A stretch of DNA of 64,000 bases from Dastarcus helophoroides (lineage: Eukaryota > Arthropoda > Insecta > Coleoptera > Bothrideridae), in the NCBI GenBank assembly GCA_028583605.1, contig CM053332.1:23870192-23934191 (forward strand). The letters are read 5' to 3'. The position numbers were made by a program, and so were the translations under genes. Each line of letters begins with the position of its first letter. The first letter of the stretch is position 1. Positions 35,301 through 45,724 of this stretch are shown here, piece after piece. The notes below the pieces were generated by a model. The model did no database searches. It was given only the letters and a program-made list of their open reading frames with translations, and had not been told where the DNA came from.

Positions 35301-38300
35301 CAATCCCTACATGAAATTTGGTGTAGTGATTGTCCTCAAAGGTATGTCGGGCAAACTAGACGATCTCTTAAAATCCGACTGAATTAACATTTGGCTCATT
35401 TGAGGTACGGAAGAACTAAGAAGTCAAGTGTGGCTCGACATGTCTTTGAATTAGATCATAGCATAGATAATAATATTAAATTGTTAAGAGTAGTTAATAA
35501 GAATTATATGTTAAATGCATGTGAAAGCTTAGCTATCTATAGGCTGGAAACAACCTTATGAATGGTTGTGCTGGGCCTTTAGGCCATTCATCTCTGTTAA
35601 AAATAGTTAAGGTCGATAGATAAGGAATTGTGACACGACGTGTATGATTGAATGCGCACGCGCGTTCGGGTGCGGCCGATCATGCACGAAGTGAATATTT
35701 TTAGTATATAAGGGTTTGGTGGAACGGACTGGTCCTTGGTTATCTTCAAAAATTGAAACACAGAACTTGTCCCCTGAAATCAAGAAAAATTAAAAAACAC
35801 AAAAGAGGTTGCTCTAACGCGTTTCGACAGCCAGGCTGTCATCTTCAGAGAGAAACTGTATAAGGGTTAATTTTAAGATTAGATGTTAGTTTCTCTCTGA
35901 AGTAGACAGTTTGGCTGTCGAAACGCGTTAGTGTTTTTTAATTTTTTTTCGTTTCAGGGGACAATATTTGTATTTCAACTAATGTATTTGGCAATAAAAC
36001 GAGAAATTATTTATGAAATAACAATGCAACTGGTAAGGCAGGGTTTCTTAAAATGGTATTCATGGACCTTTGAGGTATCTATATTATGAGGTTGGGGGTC
36101 CACTGATAGCGCACCTAACAACTGATGTGGTAATCATCCAGTCTCATCTAATAAAAAGTATTTTTTTAATTCCCTTTTTTTTTCTTTCTTTTCTTTTTTA
36201 ATTTTCTTTCTTGTTAACTAGAATAGGGCACTAGGGCGTTTGTTCTCCCCTGATTCATAAAACTAACTGGAAATTTATATTCTTAACTACGGGACCCTTT
36301 TCCAGAAATTTTCATTTGTTCCCTTCTTTGAAACTTCCACCTTTTTATAAATATTCGTCTTTTTTCACAAAATTTCTATTTTTCTTTTGAAATTTCGAAT
36401 TGAACCTAAAATTCGAGCTCTTTTATCCAAATTGGCTGTTTTTAAACTTCAAATTTTTATCCCAAAATTCATCGGTTTTCTGTCTTCAAAATTTTGTAAG
36501 TTCTCAAAATGTGACTTTTTCTGAAAATTTCATTTTTTTTAAATTCGTCCTGAAAATTTCGACTTTATATTAAACTTTGCTTTTTTTTCTTAAAATTTGA
36601 TAGATCTTTTGATAAAAGAGTAAAAATATTTAGAATAATACTTACTTGAAAATTTTGAAAAATATATTGAAAGTGTTGAATTTTTGCAAGAAGACAAGAA
36701 TTCCAGAAAAGTTAATTTCACAAAATTTTGACTATTATCTCAATAGCGAATATTTTCTGACATGACAGTGGGGCAAAAGGCAGCTGGTCCTTCACTCAGG
36801 TAGCCATTAAAAAATAAATATTAAGTCGAGAAATTTATTTGACTTTTTTCTCAAAATGTCGATTCTTTTTCTCGATATTTTCAATTTTTTCAAAATTTGT
36901 GTGGTTATTTGGTTCGATTTTTATCTCGAAAATCATATTTTTCTCTAAATTTTGATATTTTACAAATTTTTCTAAAAGGTCAAGTTTTTATATTAAATTG
37001 ATTTCCTGAAAATTCCCACTTTATTCCAAATCTTTAATTATGACTCGTCTTTTTCTTAATTACGACTAAGAAGTCGAAATTTGAGAAAGAATTTTGAGTA
37101 TAAACTCAAAAATTTTACTTCTTTCTCTTAAAATTGGACTGCAAATTTAGGCCTTTTTCTCGAAATTTTGACTGCCGGAAATTGCAGCCAATTTCTCAAA
37201 ATTCGTTCTATTGAAGTTTCGTCTAAATGTTTCGAGAATTTTCTGCTTAAAATTCAGCTTTTTATTCAAAATTCGACTTTTTATCAAAATTCGTTTATTT
37301 TTCTAGAACTGGATTAAAATTTTGCTCAAAACATAAAAACTTTGAGAATAGTATTTCTACGAAGTTTAGAGAAAAATATTTCTTATAAATTTCGAGAATA
37401 TGTCAAAATTTAAATGAAAATATAAATTCTAAGAGAACTATTAAATTAGAAGCAATATTTCAATAGAATCAGGCTAAAAAAAAACAAAATTTTCTAATAA
37501 AAGTTAAAATTTTGAGAATTCAAAATTTTTAAAAAATTGGTAATTAAGTCAAAATTGTGAAAAAGTTGAAATTTTCAAATGAAGTTAAAATTTGGAAAAA
37601 GTGTAAATTAAAAGAAATGGAAAATTGGAAATTCGAAATTTTCAAAATATGAGGTTAAAATGTTAAAAGTCGAGATTTTCAGTAAAAATCGAAGGTAGAT
37701 ATAAAAGAAAATCGTTACTTCCAGAAAGTCGCAACGAGAAAAAGCTGAAACTTTGAAAAAAAAGTCGAATTTAGAATGGAAATGTTTTATAAAAATCGAA
37801 AATCGAAGAGTCAGGCTTGCAAAAGAATTGAAATTTCGAGTCAAAATTTTAAAAAAACGTTACAAAAACTTTTAATAACAAGATAGGAATTTTAAAGAGG
37901 TTAAAATTTTCAAAAATATACTCAAAAATGTGATAAAAAGTCAAAATTTTCCAAAAAAAAACTTCGAATTAAAGACAAAATAATAAAATTTTAAACTATT
38001 AAAACGTCAACTTTAAAAAAAAAAATTGTTAACCAAAAAAAGAAATTATTATACTAATTTTCAAAAAAGGAAATACAAAATATACCCAAAAATCATTGTT
38101 TTAAAGCTGGAATTTACAAAAAAAGTAAAAACTTCGAAAAAAGTCGAAATTTTTCAAGTTGGGTTAAAATTTTGAAAAAAGTTGCAATTTCGGGAGTAGA
38201 ATGAGAAAATGTCGACGTTCTGAGAAATGTTATTTTAAAATGTCGAAATTTTCAAAATACATAATTCCACATTCCCAGTAAAAATCGAATTCTTCAAAAA

Positions 38301-41300
38301 AAAGTCGGAATTTCCAAAAAAGGTGACCCAAGAATTCTTTGTCTTTTTTCAAGCGGACGAAGGCCCGGTATCAGCTAGTAATATTGTGAAATCTCGAGTT
38401 TGAATAATGAATATTAGATAAGTTAGACTGAAAAAAAAATCGTTACTTTACGAATCGAGAAATAAACAGCATGCATAAGTGAAACTTGATCAAATTTGAT
38501 ATACTTTCCAGTCATAATTATCTGTATAACTAATTAATAATGAATTTATTATTAAAAATTTAAAAAAATAAAAACAGAAAAACACATTCTTTTTTTTAAA
38601 GAGTTTAATATGCCAATAAAAATTGCAAAGTAACCTTCATTTTAACATAAAAAAATATATTCGTGTTATCAGGTGCTAATGCAAACTAAATTTGATTTCA
38701 TCAGCATACGCATTATGAATAAGACGTACAAAAACGCCGGTAGTAAAAAATCAACGTCGTAGTTTCATAATATTTCAGGCCAATTTCAATACCTGCATAA
38801 TTGAATCATTTCAAGCTCACATACATCATCACAATCTCAATTATTTTTCAGGTAATAATTACTCAGAGAGAAAACACAAACACAAAACTAAGCCTATTGA
38901 GAATTACGCACAATGCAATTGGAGGTTCTTGTTTTTAGGTCATTAAGTTTAACATTAGGAAACTTGCGACATATTCAAATTTTACGATCTATGTTGCGTA
39001 CACTTTTTAATTTGCACCCAATTAATAATATGTTTTAGTTCTTTTTAAAACTGCATTATCTATATTATTTGAAGTCAGTGACATAAGATTTATTGCGTAT
39101 AGCGTAGTATCAATATTCATTCCGTATAAAAACTGAAATAGAATAAATAGTAACAATTGTATGAATTACACTCAAAAATTGTGTGGCGAATGCAACATAC
39201 ATATCAATCGATATTTCTCTAATCACTATAATCACAATGCACCAAATACCGGTAAACGCTCTAACGATGGATAAATTGATGAACTACACAACGCTCCAGC
39301 GGCTTACACGTAAAATAATTCTTGTAGATGGTTCGAATTAAGTTTTTCGTCGAAAAATCGCCAAACAGCCGGCCAAACTATTCAAAAACAAAAAAAACTC
39401 ACCGTTCTATCACGCTAAAAATGCGTAGTAGATTCTACAGTTGTACGCAGTGGAAAGCCAGCTCGCCAGCACACTTTACGGGACGTGACTCCGAGAAGAG
39501 AGAATTGCGCAGTAAATGGGGTCTACGTCGATACAAATAGGAACGGCGAACGGAGGCCGGTTGCACCGCACCAACACGACGTTACATACAACATACCATA
39601 CATACAACGCGATGCATTCGTATCTATTCATTATTATTGTCACGCAAAACCGATGAGTGGCTTAGTTACACTTGCCTTCGAAGACACTCCTTCCTGATCC
39701 TGTTGCATTTTCACCGTTTGCCCTTGCCGCATTATCTATTTACTAGTTGGTGTCACCAGACCTCACTTATTATTTTATACAGATAAGGAAAAATTTTCAT
39801 TGTCCATGTAAAACGCTAAGAATTGTCCATTCCATAGTTTTCTACGGCCGCTTTCATAGTTTTCTCAGGCCGCTGAACGTATTCTCCTTCTTTGACGCAG
39901 CATTCTCGTATCTTCCAGTTTAGATGTTGGAAAAACTTGTCGAAAGTTTTACAACAGACTGGAATATTGTTTAGCAAAATCTGGCGACCTATTTGAACTC
40001 CTTATATTGTAATGTTTAAAGAGTTATTATGTTATATTCTTCATTAGAATTATTATTTATTTCGTTTAAGAAATTTCGATTATTTATTTTGGTTATCAAA
40101 GAATATCAGTTTTATTTTTCCCCAGACGTTGATTACATCAACGGACTAAAAGAACAAACAGCATGTGGTAGGCCAATTTAAAAAAAATTGTTGCCTGCCA
40201 GAAGTAATCCCGTAACAAAACACGTTAGATACTATGAGGTACTACTGAAATCTCCACCAGCACTGATCGCTGCGCGGTGTAGGAGAATACAAGGCTCCGC
40301 CCATCTATCTCACTATTAGCTCTCATAGTTAAATCTCTTATTAACATTCTCCCTATGGACAGTGTTTAACTTTCCTGATGTGTATATCTCACGAAAAGGA
40401 AGTTTGAGCGCTACGCCGTAGGAGGAATGCTCAGTCGTTCGAGAATGTACTATTTTATAATCAAATATTTGTTAGTATTAAAAATAAAATGTAAAATGTC
40501 GTACTTTAGTGCTTGGTTATCAAAGAATATCAGTTTTATTTTTCCCCAGACGTTGATTAAATTCGGGAAGCGTCAATTGCGTCCGGATTTCGCATTTCTA
40601 CGGCAATTGCGTCCCATACCACTCCCTGAACCAATGTCAGTTGCGTCCCAGCACGAAAACTAGCTTACATATCTATGCATTACAAAATAAATACTAAATA
40701 GGCAGGAATTTATATTAAACTTTTCTTACAAATTCAAATATGGTTAAGCGTTTATTTAACAAATCGTTCATTGCCTCACGTAAAAAAAAGTTGTCTGCTA
40801 CGGATTTTGATTTTTTCGTATTGCTTCTTACTTGCACTTCACTTTGAATTCCTTTCAAAACTTCAATAAAGGTAAAAATGTTTGGATGCGGAGCATTAAT
40901 TTGTCTAAAAAAAGACGAATTTTGAGAAAGAGATTTCGAAAAAAATGAGATAAAGAAAGAAATTTCGAAAAAATTGGGAAAAAGGAACAGATTTCGAAAA
41001 AATTGAGGAAAAAGAATTTATTAAAAGTTTTCAATAAAAGGTAAAATTTTGGAAAACAAAACGTAGAATTTCGACAATAGATTGAAACCCGGGACAAGTT
41101 AAAAACCTGTAATTTTTAGACAATTTTGAATTTTTGAAATATAGTTAAACTTCAAAAAGAGAAATTGTAAAAATTTATTGAAAGTTTAGAAAAATTTGTC
41201 GATCTCTAAAAAAGTTAAAATTTTCCAGTGAAGAAAAAAAAACTTTAATTTTAAGAAGAATTTGATGGAAAAAGAATAACTCGAAATTTCGATAAAAAAA

Positions 41301-44300
41301 TTGTAATATTCCAGAGAAAATTTGTAATTTCAAGAACAGGACGAATTAAAAAAAAACTCCAAATTTTCAGATAAATTCGAATTTTGAGAAAATCGGTAAA
41401 ATAATTTCGAAAGAACATTTCAAGAAAATTTCGAGAAGAGTTGAACTTTAAAAAAAGATCAAAATTTCCCAGAAAAAGCCAAATTTTGAGAAAAAAGGAA
41501 GAGATTTCGAAAAAAACTGGGAAAAATGAAGAGATTTAAAAAATGAATTTATCTAATTCGGAAAAAGGGAGAAATTTGGCAAAAAATGAATTTATCGAAA
41601 GTTGTCAAAAAGGCGAAATTTTAGAAAAAAAAACGTCGAATTTCGACAATAGATTAAACTCAAAACAAACCTAAAAACCTGAAATTTTTAGACGATTTTG
41701 AATTTTTTGAAAAATTGCAGAATTTCGAAAAGAGAAATTGTAAGAATAAACTGAAAGCTTAAAAAAATGTTGAAATTTAAAAAAGTCAAAGTTTTTCAGA
41801 GAAGAAGAAAAAAGTCGAATTTTAGAAAAAATTTCAAGGAAATTTCCACAAAATATTAACAATTTGCCAGAGAAAGTTAAATTTTGAGAATAAATTTGAA
41901 ATTTCGATACCGAAGCGATTTAAAAAAAATCCAAATTTTCAGATCAATTCGAATTTTGAGAACATTTGTAAAATAATTTCAAAAGAAAATTTGAAGAAAA
42001 TTTCGAAAAAAGTTTTTAACCTTAAAAAACGTCAAAATTGGGAAAAGTGATTAAAAAAAAATGAATTGGTCCAAAGTTCTCAAATAAGGGCAAAATTTCA
42101 GGAAAAAAAGGTGTCGAATTTCAGCAATATACTGAAACCCAAAGCAAATTTAAAAACTTGAAATTTTCAGATAAAAGAGAAATTGTAAAATAAACTGGAA
42201 GGTTAAAAAAGTGCCGGATTTTAAACAAGTTTTTCAGAGAAGTACAAAAAAGTCAAATTTTAGGAAAAATTTCAAGGAAAGAGTCAACATTTTAAGAAAG
42301 GTTCCAAATTTCGATAAAAATTTGCAATTTTCCAAAGAAAATTAAATTTTGAGAATAAGTTTGAAATTTCGAAAACAAGACAAATTAAAAAAAAACTCAA
42401 ATATTCAGATAAATTGAATTTTGAGAAAATTGGTAAAATAATTTCGAAATCAAAGGGAATGTTAATAAAACTTCCAATTCCGAGAAGTCAAAATTTCCCA
42501 GAGAAAGTCAAATTTTAAGAAAAAAATTAAATTTTGAGATTTGAAAAATAGATGAATTTCGTTCGAAATAGAGTTGATACTTCCGAAAAAATTTAAATTT
42601 GGAAAAAAAGAGATTTTGAAAAATATGAATTTGTCAACAATTCTCAAAAAAGCAAAATCTTAGAAAAAAAACGTTGAATTTTGACATTAGAATGAATCCC
42701 AAAACAAATTTAAAAACCTAAAATTTTTAGACAAATTTGAATTTTGTGAAAAATTTTGAACGTCGAAAAGAGAAATTGTAAAAAACTCAGAGCTTAGAAA
42801 AAAAATAATTTGCAATTTTCGAGAGAAAGTTAAATTTTGAGAATAAATTTGAAATTTCGAGAACAAGACGAATAAAAAACTTCAAATTTTCAGAAGAATT
42901 CGAATTTTGAGAAAATTGGTAAAATAATTTCTAAATAAAAAGGAATGTGGCTAAAACTTCTAGTTTCGAGAAAAGTGTTGAACTTTAAAAAAAGTCAAAA
43001 TTTCCCAGAGAAAGTCAATTTTAAGAACAAAATGAAATTTTTAGATAAAATCAAACATTCTGAAAATGGGTGAATTTCGTCGATAAAATCGCAGCTTGCA
43101 GAAACTTAATAAAATGTCGAATTTTCAGTTAAAAGTTGGAATTTCGAGAAACACCTAATTTTGCGAAACAGGTCAAAATTTGCAGAAAATAAATAAAAGT
43201 TTAAATATTCATTAAGTCAATATTTGGGGGAAATGGTGAAATTTGAAAAGAGAACGTAATTTAAAAGGAATAGAAATTCCGAGAAAAAAGTCGCAAGTTA
43301 AAAAAATATAATTTTGGAAAACAAGTCAAATTTAAGAATAAATCTAAATTTCGAAAAAAAAATTTTGAGAAAAAGATCGAAATCTTCAAATACTATTTTT
43401 TAACAATTCAAAATTTTTATTTTTTTTTATTACGAAATCGACAAAAGATGAATTTTTGAGAAATAAGTCGAATCTTCCAATAAGTCAAATTAAAAAAAGT
43501 AAACATTTTCACAGATTGTCGAGTTTTGAGAAGAGAGAAAGATTTAGGGAAAAAGTCTAAATACATAGTTAAACAAAAACCGACGAATACGGAAAAGAGT
43601 TAAAAAAGTCGAATTTACGAGAAAAAGTCAAATTTTGAAATAAAGCTTCAAATTATGAGAAATGAATGTCTTTTGGGCTGAATATGTTTTCTTTTGACTA
43701 CATGAGTCAGAGGGGTCTCTCCCTGTCCCATATATTGTCTGATTTGTCTGATTTAATTTTGAAATAAAATGTAAAATCAGAAATAAAAATTTGTGGCTCT
43801 TTGAAATTCACGAAACCAATTTTTTCATTGCGGATGGCTCGTTTGGCTTAAAAGTTTGCCGACCCCTGCTCTATACGAATAAGAATCACTTCACCCTCTG
43901 ACCTAATTACGCAATTAGTGCAATTTGACATTTCCTAATGAGCTAACTATTAGAGAACAGGTAAACAGGACGCAATCGACCTAACTCCTTACCAGATCGC
44001 AGGACGCAATTGACGCTACTCCAGACAGTAATTAAGCAACTTTGGACGCAACTGACCCCAACCCATTAAATCAACGGACTAAAAGAACAAACAGCATGTG
44101 GTACGCAAATTTTAATAAAATTGTTGCCTGCCAGTAGTAACCCCGTAACAAAACACATGTACTACTGAAATCTCCACCCGCACTGATCGATACGCTCTGC
44201 GTTGAATTGTTTACACCGGTGTAGGAGAATTCAAGGCGCTGCCCTTCTATCCCACTATTAGCTCTCAATGTTAAATCTCTCATTAACATTCTCCCTATAA

Positions 44301-45485
44301 ACAGTGTTTGACTTTCATGATGCGTATGTAATCCGTGTATACACATCAGGAAAGTCAAACACTGCCCATAGGGAGAATCTTTATAAGAGATTTAACATTG
44401 AGAGGTAATAGTGGGATAGATGGGCGAAGCCTTGTATTCTCCTACACCGGTGTAAAAAATTCAACGCAGAGCGCAGCGATCAGTGCTGTTGGAGATTTCA
44501 GTAGTACATCATAGCTTCTACCGTGTTTTGTTACGAGATTACCACTGGCAGGCAACAATTTTATGAAAAAGTGCGTACCACATGCTGCTTGTCCTTTTAG
44601 TGCGTTGATTTAATCAACGTCTGAGGCAAGATAAAACTAATATTCTTTGATAACCAAAATACATGAACCAGGTTTCCTAAACAAAATAAATAACAACTCT
44701 AATGAAGAATATAACATATTAACTCTTTAAATATTACAATATAAGGAGTTCAAATAGGCCGCCGGACTGTGCTAAACAATATTCCAGTGTGTTGCAAAAC
44801 TCTCCACGAATTTTTTCTAACATCTAAACTGGAAGATACGAGCATGCTGCGTCAAAGTAGGGGAATACCTTCAGCGGCCGTAGAAAACTATGGAAGGGAC
44901 AATTCTTAGCGTTTTACATGGACAATGCAAAATTTTCCTTATCTGTATAACAAAGAGTATCCCCAAATGTAGGCAACTTTGTAAACACGATCATCATGGA
45001 ATGTTTGCCTATTTAATGCTATGCTTTAAATACAGATATAACAGATTTAATATTATTCAAGATCGCAACAGATTTTAAAACAATTCCAGAGATCTACAGC
45101 TTTAATTTAAGTATGAGATATAAAACCAAAATTAGCACGTGTGCCATTGCCATTCCATTATTGTACAAATTAATATTCTGAACATTTCGCATCTGCGCAT
45201 GTCCCAAATCTATCTAACCCAAAAGTGCCTCTACTCTCTTTGAATAAATAATTATTTATTAATTATCCCTCACTTTAATTTAGATACAGATAGCCACATC
45301 CAATTATAATTACAACATACGTTACGTTAGAAATCGCGAATAAAGCTAAAATGCGATCGCCACCTCCTTTACTGTGAGGATACTATCGATACGTTATTTG
45401 CATTTTTCTTCGATATAAAGCATTGACAGGAGTAACTTACCGTTGCCATTTGCTCATCGATCACCGCCATCGTTTGATATTCCAT
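32320..45485 (-). CDS. CREBL2: CREBL2 / REPTOR-BP bZIP transcription factor (five predicted exons)
   Basis: Small basic leucine-zipper protein; in Drosophila REPTOR-BP partners REPTOR to drive the TORC1-repressed stress programme. Firm exons on the minus strand: 32664..32751, 32484..32605 and 32320..32415, with agreeing phases. They encode GKRGRKPGRKSADKVDMRAK, the basic region ERSRQSARECRARKKLRYQY, the leucine-zipper start LEELVADREKAVFALRKEFE and the tail ELGALKQEQ. Two further exons are inferred: 45441..45485 (MEYQTMAVIDEQMAT) and 39676..39735 (IMRQGQTVKMQQDQEGVSSK), joined in phase 0. The total would be 136 aa, near the 120 aa of human CREBL2. The intron after the second exon would use a GC donor (AAG|GCAAGT). 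The bZIP part is near certain; the N-terminal exons are moderately supported. Confidence 0.85.
33588..34990. repeat. hAT-like terminus followed by T-rich degenerate repeat
   Basis: GGTGGCGGCTGGCGCATAGG with a GCAGCACCCCCAGTTT block matches the terminus at 13634. From 33660 onward come imperfect GAAATTTTGACTTTTT-type words. A Penelope-end fragment, GGTGGAACGGACTGGTCCCT, is embedded at 34832-34851. All within the second CREBL2 intron. Confidence 0.5.
35010..35110. repeat. ATTCGC short tandem repeat with inverted flank
   Basis: A few copies of ATTCGC (ATTCGCATTCGCATTCGCAT) bounded by ATTCGCGAATGTTCGA and ATTCACGAATGTGG. Local simple repeat of no clear role. Confidence 0.4.
35328..35561 (+). pseudogene. 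Penelope-like element GIY-YIG endonuclease, C-terminal remnant
   Basis: Reads DCPQRYVGQTRRSLKIRLN, one stop (TAA) where the family has Glu (the N-E-H motif), then HLAHLRYGRTKKSSVARHVF, ELDHSIDN, and NACESLAIYRLE. This order (YVGQT, R..EH, VA.HV.E..H, ESL.IYR) is that of the GIY-YIG nuclease found at the C terminus of Penelope-like reverse transcriptases. The reverse transcriptase itself is absent: upstream is degenerate repeat. The stop codon and truncation make it non-functional. About 155 bp downstream lies a Penelope-like terminal repeat, which ties the fold-back family to this class. Confidence 0.8.
35716..35985. mobile_element. Penelope-like terminal repeat downstream of the GIY-YIG remnant
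   Basis: Starts GGTGGAACGGACTGGTCCTT. The antisense arm has an intact hammerhead-like motif (35808-35856). A 40 bp spacer follows, then a sense arm (35888-35931) with altered core (CTGAAGTAGAC) and a shortened tail ending TTTCAGGGGACAATA. This is the only copy with Penelope coding sequence beside it. Confidence 0.75.
35808..35856 (-). ncRNA. Hammerhead-ribozyme-like motif (Penelope type)
   Basis: Minus strand: CTCT-CTGAAGA-T, stem II GACAGC-CTG-GCTGTC, GAAA, ACGCGTT, AGAGCAACC. The core, stem II and the CTCT/AGAG stem I match the motif at 31944. Confidence 0.5.
36035..36840 (-). repeat. Dispersed ~830 bp repeat B, copy 2 (inverted)
   Basis: Inverted copy of 20080-20920: CATGGACCTTTGAGGTATCT, AGCGCACCTAACAACTGATG, GAATAGGGCACTAGGGCGTT, then a T-rich interior and TGACATGACAGTGGGGC with CTTCACTCAGGTAGCCATT. 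Confidence 0.65.
37060..38385 (-). repeat. Satellite-like element A, copy 2
   Basis: A-rich strand up, made of GAAATTTTC / AAAAAGTC words. It ends at 38320-38385 with AAAGGTGACCCAAGAATTC, TTTTTTCAAGCGGACGAAGG and CCCGGTATCAGCTAGTAATA. The end is shared in inverted orientation with 45725-45800. The CTAGCTGATACCGGG / CTTCGTCCGC terminus resembles a motif common in dispersed insect repeats (from memory). Confidence 0.65.
38386..39403. other. CREBL2 intron, nothing recognised
   Basis: AT-rich sequence without a supportable exon, RNA gene or repeat family. Ends at a donor-like AACG|GTGAGT on the minus strand (39399-39404). Confidence 0.3.
39404..39675. promoter_or_regulatory. GC- and CpG-richer patch, possible alternative promoter/leader exon of CREBL2
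   Basis: 39420-39620 is clearly richer in GC and CpG than its surroundings (GCGCAGTAAATGGGG, CGGCGAACGGAGGCCGG, CCAACACGACG). On the minus strand it ends at a good splice donor (AACG|GTGAGT). This could be an internal promoter with a non-coding first exon. Short plus-strand ORFs here look incidental. The evidence is compositional only. Confidence 0.3.
39676..39735 (-). CDS. CREBL2: Predicted CREBL2 exon 2, with GC splice donor
   Basis: Sixty bases encoding IMRQGQTVKMQQDQEGVSSK, preceded by AAATAG and followed by AAG|GCAAGT, the strong consensus of GC-AG introns. Phase 0 on both sides fits the exon at 45441-45485 upstream and EGPHRKESGKRGRK downstream. The acceptor's pyrimidine tract is poor, and a MITE begins 41 bp upstream of it (39776). 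If the exon is not used, the bZIP reading frame has no obvious start nearby. Confidence 0.45.
39776..40386 (-). mobile_element. TA-flanked MITE, ~610 bp family, copy 2
   Basis: Full-length inverted copy of the family at 14951: begins TATACAGATAAGGAAAAATT and ends AACTTTCCTGATGTGTATA. Located in the first CREBL2 intron, close to an inferred exon. Confidence 0.7.
40514..44335 (-). mobile_element. TA-flanked MITE, copy 3, interrupted by the TTAA element
   Basis: 40514-40560 (TTGGTTATCAAAGAATATCA to CGTTGATTAA) continues at 44066 (TTAAATCAACGGACTAAAAG) to about 44335. In the uninterrupted family the sequence reads CGTTGATTAAATCAACGG, so the insert between 40561 and 44065 duplicated TTAA. The outer part of this copy is missing at the 40514 side. 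Confidence 0.75.
40561..44065. mobile_element. TTAA-flanked 3.5 kb non-autonomous element with satellite-like body
   Basis: Inserted exactly at TTAA in a MITE copy, with TTAA on both sides (40557-40560, 44066-44069), as in piggyBac-type transposition. The ends are subterminally inverted: GGGAAGCGTCAATTGCGTCC on the left and GGACGCAACTGACCCCAACC on the right. Several more GGACGCAATTGACG-like boxes occur within ~120 bp of each end (for example near 40579, 40608, 40643, 43972, 44000). The inside (40850-43660) is A-rich degenerate repeat, with no transposase. Confidence 0.75.
44338..44949 (+). mobile_element. TA-flanked MITE, ~610 bp family, copy 4
   Basis: Full-length: TATACACATCAGGAAAGTCA to CCTTATCTGTATA. 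It abuts copy 3 head to head, giving an inverted pair around 44336. Located in the first CREBL2 intron. Confidence 0.7.
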
Positions 45486-45503
45486 ATCGGGCGAAAAAGT
45501 TCG
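45441..45503 (-). CDS. CREBL2: Predicted CREBL2 first coding exon
   Basis: Flanked by TTCCAAGTTACAG acceptor-like sequence and ACG|GTAAGT on the minus strand. It contains ATG (45483-45485) followed by EYQTMAVIDEQMAT, phase 0 into the exon at 39676. Joined, the N terminus reads MAVIDEQMATIMRQGQTVKM, glutamine- and methionine-rich and without stops. That is plausible for this family, but I cannot confirm it by comparison. Confidence 0.4.
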
Positions 45504-45596
45504 CTGTAACTTGGAAATATTCGGATATAATGCGGATAGCACACAAAAGCAGATCAACGTGTCTGAATGTTTACAAACATATGCAAGGTCATTCGT

Positions 45597-45610
45597 TATT
45601 ACGTCAGTAA
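45597..45610. promoter_or_regulatory. CRE/D-box-like site upstream of CREBL2
   Basis: TTATTACGTCAGTAAT contains TGACGTAA on the minus strand, a CREB/ATF- or PAR-bZIP-type site, about 110 bp upstream of the inferred first coding exon. A single site match; function is inferred only. Confidence 0.3.
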
Positions 45611-45724
45611 TCAATATGGAGTATCTCGACGATTGCGCACTCTATTGGTGACGAACCGAAATTAGCGAATTTTCCGAATTTCCAATCCAACTTATCTAGT
45701 ATTCATTATTCAAACTCGAAATAT

